From contig RQSC01000152.1 of NCBI GenBank assembly GCA_013416795.1, positions 4,150 through 68,149 of the forward strand: a DNA stretch of 64,000 nt. The letters are read 5' to 3'. The notes below the pieces were generated by a model. The model had not been told where the DNA came from. It made no database searches and was given only the letters and a program-made list of their open reading frames with translations. Position 1 is the stretch's first letter; the number at the start of each line of letters is the position of its first letter. A program made the position numbers and the translations under genes. The DNA is from Prasinococcaceae sp. CCMP 1430. Lineage: Eukaryota > Prasinodermophyta > Palmophyllophyceae > Prasinococcales > Prasinococcaceae. Of the stretch, positions 60,809-64,000 are shown piece by piece.

Positions 60809-61195
60809 TTTTCTGTACACACGCGACACATTACTTTCTATTTCACATAAACCCACGGGCGATCTCTGACGTGTAGTCACAGGCCCGAGCACATCGAAAC
60901 GCATTCGGGCGCGCTCTTGGCGGGAGCGCGCGCGCGAAAAGTGGGCGGCTGGCGCGCCGAGGGCGGCACTGCGCACGCGCCCAGCGGAGGGCGGCAGAGC
61001 GCCGCGGCGGTGGGAACGGGCAGCGCGGCCGCGTGGCCGGGTGCCAGCGCGCGGCCGCGCTTCGTGCCGAGCGATCGCATCGCGGTGGTCGACGACAGGC
61101 GCCGGCCACAGCCGCAAGCGCGACCGCCGCGCGAGGAAGATGTTCCACGCGCGCGGCCGCAGACGTCCTCGGTCGGCGTGAGCGCCAAGCCTGCG

Positions 61196-62731
61196 ATGCG
61201 CACGGCGAGCGCGCAGGCTGTGCCGGGAACGGTGGCAGCGGCGACGCAGGCTGGCAGGCGTCGGTCCGATGCGTCGCAGCAGACGGAACGGCCAGTTCCT
61301 GCTGCGGCGCTCCGCGCTGAGGCCGAGGAGCTGCGCGCACGCTGCGAGGCGCTTGAAGCTGCGCTCGACGAGCTCACGGCCACGCGCTCGCCGCGGCGTG
61401 TGCCCGCTCCTGCTCGCCGATGCGCGCTGCTGCGGCATCGGCTGGCGCAGTACGAGCGACAGGTGGTGCGCTCGAGCGAGGTGGCGTCGGAGGGCCGTGC
61501 ACTCGCTGCCGATGCGCACGCGGCGATCGCAGGCCTCAGCGAGCAGCTCTCGACGCTCGACGGAGCGGCGTCGCTGACCGCGGCGCGATGCAACGCGATG
61601 CGGCAGTGGTGTAGCGACGCCCTCTCGCGCATGGCGCAGAACGCCAAGGACCGTGCTGCGGCGGCCGCCGCTCGCGGCGAGGGCACCTTCGGCACGCGCG
61701 TTTGTCCGCACGCGCGGGTGGTACCAGAGCGCGAGGATGCCGCAGCCCAGCAGTGGTGGGACACGCTCTTCGTCCCTGCCGGTGGCAACCGCTTCGTCGG
61801 CCCCCACGCGCAACGCTCTCCCACAGTGTGCGAGGTCGCGCGCGGGGAGGCGGTCGCAGGTGCCGCGCGCGCCGACGTTGCCACCGTGGAGGACGTGCTC
61901 TGTGACCTCGCCCCACGATTACGCAAGCTCAGCACGGTGCTTACTGCGTCCGTGGTGCCGTCGCTGGCATACGAGGTCGCAAGCACCACCCGGAGCGAGG
62001 TCACGCGGGCGGCGGACGCAGCCGAGGAGGCTGCGGACGTGCTTGGCGAACTGACGGCGATCCTGCCTGCGAGAGGACTGCTACCGAATAGAGGCGTGCG
62101 TCATTCCGGTCCTCGAGGGGACCGCGCTCTGAAAGCCGCTTCGGAAGGGAGCGTCCTCGCAGAGGCGCTTGCTGAGCGCGACGCTCTGCGGGACGCCGTC
62201 GCTGCACTGCGCGATGATGCGCTGGCCAACAACGAGCACATGGCGGCGTACGCGGCTGAAATCAAGGAGCTTCGAGCGTCGACCGCGGCGATCGCCCAAA
62301 AGGTGCGCGACTCGCTACGGCATTCAGCGCGCACGCGCCTTCTCTGGGGCGCGAGAGAGCACGTGACACGCGCGCTGACACGATTGACGCGCCGAGTACA
62401 GGTTGTGGCCGCCCGAGGCGGCTGGCAGCAGCTCGAACCAAGTGCCACGCCTTCATCGCATGGCAAGCATGCCCAGGAGGAGGAGGAGGCCGCACAAGCC
62501 GCTGAGACTGAGGCTGTGGCCCTGGAAGCGGTGCTCGCCGCGCACGAGGCGCTGCTCTCGAGCCCTGGTCCAGAGGCCGTGCAGCGTCTGGTTGGCGCCA
62601 TCAGCCGCCGAAAGGGCGCGCTGCTGGGCGCAGTGCATGGCGCTCGTGGCCGCGCCGGTCTCGACAGAGATGTCGTGGTCGGCGAGTTCGACGATGGCTC
62701 CATTCCTGGCCTGCTGACATACCGCCGCTGA
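61196..62731 (+). CDS. Coiled-coil protein of unknown function
   Basis: 511 residues from the ATG at 61196; the frame is open back to 60917 without an ATG, so an upstream exon may exist. Coiled coils are AALRAEAEELRARCEALEAA, LSTLDGAASLTAARCNAM, LAERDALRDAVAALRDDAL and LEAVLAAHEALLSS. A conserved-looking patch is QQWWDTLFVPAGGNRF, and the C-terminus has VVVGEFDDGSIPGLLTYRR. No family is recognised. Its stop is 78 bp before the MITE. Confidence 0.55.
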   Translation: MRTASAQAVPGTVAAATQAGRRRSDASQQTERPVPAAALRAEAEELRARCEALEAALDELTATRSPRRVPAPARRCALLRHRLAQYERQVVRSSEVASEGRALAADAHAAIAGLSEQLSTLDGAASLTAARCNAMRQWCSDALSRMAQNAKDRAAAAAARGEGTFGTRVCPHARVVPEREDAAAQQWWDTLFVPAGGNRFVGPHAQRSPTVCEVARGEAVAGAARADVATVEDVLCDLAPRLRKLSTVLTASVVPSLAYEVASTTRSEVTRAADAAEEAADVLGELTAILPARGLLPNRGVRHSGPRGDRALKAASEGSVLAEALAERDALRDAVAALRDDALANNEHMAAYAAEIKELRASTAAIAQKVRDSLRHSARTRLLWGAREHVTRALTRLTRRVQVVAARGGWQQLEPSATPSSHGKHAQEEEEAAQAAETEAVALEAVLAAHEALLSSPGPEAVQRLVGAISRRKGALLGAVHGARGRAGLDRDVVVGEFDDGSIPGLLTYRR

Positions 62732-62805
62732 CGCGCGAGCGCAAACAGCGCAGCGCGGCGCGAGCAGCTCGCCGCGCGTCGCCCGGAAATACGGTGGACG
62801 GCGAC

Positions 62806-63245
62806 TAAGGCCGTTTCTTAATAGGGTGAATCAATTTGGGAATAAGCGATTTATGCCCAAATTTATTCCCAGACCCCTTTCTTAATAGCAGGAATAGCAT
62901 AAATTCGGCCCAAAAAATTTATTCCCAACCGCGCGGGGGGAATAAATTCGCCGAATTTATTCCCAAACGGGGGGTGGGAATAACTTTGGGAATAAATTTT
63001 TTAATTCATTTTGATCTAGAGATAAACCCTCAAAACCGAAATGTCGGCGTCCTGGACCGTGACCCCAAACCCCCAGAAATGAAGGGCACCGACATATCAA
63101 AGATGCATATCAAAAATACATGTAAAAATTTATTCCTATTCCAGCTATTAAGAAAGCCCCCCCAGGAATAAATTTGGGAATAAATTCTCGGCCGACGCCA
63201 GGATTTATTCCCAAAATTTATTCACCCTATTAAGAAACGGCCTAA
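62806..63245. mobile_element. Tourist/PIF-Harbinger-like MITE with nested inverted repeat
   Basis: A 434-bp element (62809-63242) is flanked by a TAA duplication (62806-62808 and 63243-63245). Its ends are perfect 23-bp inverted repeats starting GGCCGTTTCTTAATAG, extended imperfectly to about 40 bp. Inside is a second, near-perfect 21-bp inverted pair (62877-62897 and 63136-63156, one mismatch) beginning CTTTCTTAATAGC. The element is AT-rich against GC-rich flanks and full of GGAATAAATT units. No transposase frame is present. The 3-bp TWA-type target duplication and GGCC ends are those of Tourist-like MITEs mobilised by PIF/Harbinger transposases. Confidence 0.85.
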
Positions 63246-63268
63246 TTGGACAAAAAATTACTGCGCAC

Positions 63269-63952
63269 CTACTTCTCGAAGTGCGGGCGAATGGCGGCCT
63301 TGATCTGCTCGAGCGTGAGGAACATGGCAACGTTCCAGGAGCCCAGGCGCGCGAAGTTGGGGCCGAAGCCCTTGTAGAAAGCCATCGGACCGTCCGTGCT
63401 GAGCGTCTTCATGAAGCAGTCCAGAGTGCCCTTGTACATGCCCTGCGTGTCGCCCATGACGCGCGATTTCACCACGTCCACCGGTGAGCCCACGCAGCAC
63501 GCCACGAAGCCTGCGCCGAGGCCAGAGGCAATGTGGCACTTCACGTCGTCCTGGAAGAGGCCCGAGCCAATGAGGATCTCCTTGATCTGGTCGTACGAGG
63601 CGAGCTCGGCGGCGTTGATGACGGCGTTGCGCGTCATGTTGGCGCCAACGCCACCCCAGAGCGCCAGGACGCCCTCCTCCCGCACGATCTGGCCGTACGC
63701 CGCGAGCGCCCCGTTCGTGTACTTGATGGGCACGCCCGGGCGGCCCTGCGCCTGCAGGCGCACCTTGACGAAGTCCGTCGGGTTAGCGATGGCGATGCCG
63801 ACGGCGCCGGTCGTGAGGCCTGCCGCGATCTTCAAGTGCAGCGGCACCTCGCCGACGTGGTCCTTACCCACGTAGAACTCCTTCACAGGGTCGTACAGGC
63901 CGATACGCAGGCCGCCGAACAGGCACTGGCGGTGCACACCAGGCACGATGCC
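63269..63952 (-). CDS. UCP: Mitochondrial uncoupling-protein-like carrier, 3' exon
   Basis: The last exon of a gene that continues beyond the window; 227 residues are visible. The acceptor CAG lies at 63953-63955, and the exon starts GIVPGVHRQCLFGGLRIGLY, which is the end of the first carrier repeat. The second repeat has TGAVGIAIANPTDFVKVRLQ and LAAYGQIVREEGVLALWGGV, and the third VGSPVDVVKSRVMGD with FYKGFGPNFARLGSWNVAMF. These match plant and animal UCPs of the SLC25 family, which dissipate the proton gradient or exchange anions across the inner membrane. The MITE lies 24 bp after its stop. Membrane topology appears intact. Confidence 0.9.
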   Translation of the reverse strand, partial: GIVPGVHRQCLFGGLRIGLYDPVKEFYVGKDHVGEVPLHLKIAAGLTTGAVGIAIANPTDFVKVRLQAQGRPGVPIKYTNGALAAYGQIVREEGVLALWGGVGANMTRNAVINAAELASYDQIKEILIGSGLFQDDVKCHIASGLGAGFVACCVGSPVDVVKSRVMGDTQGMYKGTLDCFMKTLSTDGPMAFYKGFGPNFARLGSWNVAMFLTLEQIKAAIRPHFEK

Positions 63953-64000
63953 CTGCAGCGGCGGCGGGGAGGCGGACAAGCGGTCGCGCGCGCCGTCAGT

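Overview
The window is nuclear DNA of a photosynthetic eukaryote with a very GC-rich, gene-dense genome. About 36 protein genes lie on both strands, several with short spliceosomal introns. Every recognisable gene is eukaryotic: Rpn11, Mediator subunit 31, COG5, a GRIP golgin, glucosidase II alpha, a GPI inositol acyltransferase, a TLC protein and an uncoupling-protein carrier. A twin-arginine thylakoid-lumen-type protein, a carotenoid-desaturase-like flavoprotein, a DUF3082-like membrane protein and a phosphoglycolate-phosphatase-like enzyme point to a plastid. Base composition, GTGCG-type intron starts and TGTAA motifs after genes fit a haptophyte (Pavlovales-like) or a comparable GC-rich alga. 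That assignment is inference, not proof. No prokaryotic operon, CRISPR array, rRNA or convincing tRNA was seen.

1-13 kb: P-TEFb-type cyclin (+), TMEM144-like transporter (-), small cytidylyltransferase (+), flavin amine oxidase (+, 5' end not visible), a lumen-type protein (-) head to head with a desaturase-like flavoprotein (+) across a single N, then a b561 cytochrome (+) converging on a SAM methyltransferase (-). 13-26 kb: GRIP golgin (-), DUF3082-like protein (+), Rpn11 (-), MATE transporter (+), PIG-W/GWT1 (-), then about 2.3 kb without a recognisable gene. 25-34.5 kb: a pherophorin-like surface protein (+), an HMG-box/histone-fold/PIP-box fusion (-), a TLC-domain protein (-), a doubtful His/Gln-rich ORF (+), a coiled-coil protein (-), a fatty-acid-hydroxylase-superfamily enzyme (+) and MED31 (-). 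34.5-49 kb: a glucose-6-phosphate 1-epimerase-like gene (+) whose 5' part runs through about 1 kb of TG and CA repeats, a small mitochondrial membrane protein (-), COG5 (+), a RUNKEL/ULK4-type pseudokinase (-), EF-Ts (+), a CAAX-protease-family protein (-) and an unknown membrane protein (+). 49-64 kb: a GNAT acetyltransferase (+), a VASt-domain protein (-), an unknown protein (-), a HAD phosphatase (-), glucosidase II alpha (+), a hairpin-type possible lipid-droplet protein (+), a coiled-coil protein (+), a 434-bp Tourist/Harbinger-like MITE, and the 3' exon of an uncoupling-protein-like carrier (-).

The genes do not form a pathway cluster. Several serve the secretory system (GRIP golgin, COG5, glucosidase II alpha, PIG-W, TLC protein), several the plastid or mitochondrion (EF-Ts, UCP, lumen-type protein), and others the nucleus (cyclin, MED31, HMG/histone-fold protein). 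The least ordinary items are the HMG/histone-fold/PIP fusion, the MITE with its nested inverted repeats, the opposed TG and CA tracts around a candidate first exon, the long G or C homopolymers beside start codons, and the GTGCG intron starts. Exon joins below were worked out by hand from reading frame and GT-AG signals; they are strong where phase, motif and splice site agree, and are flagged where they do not.
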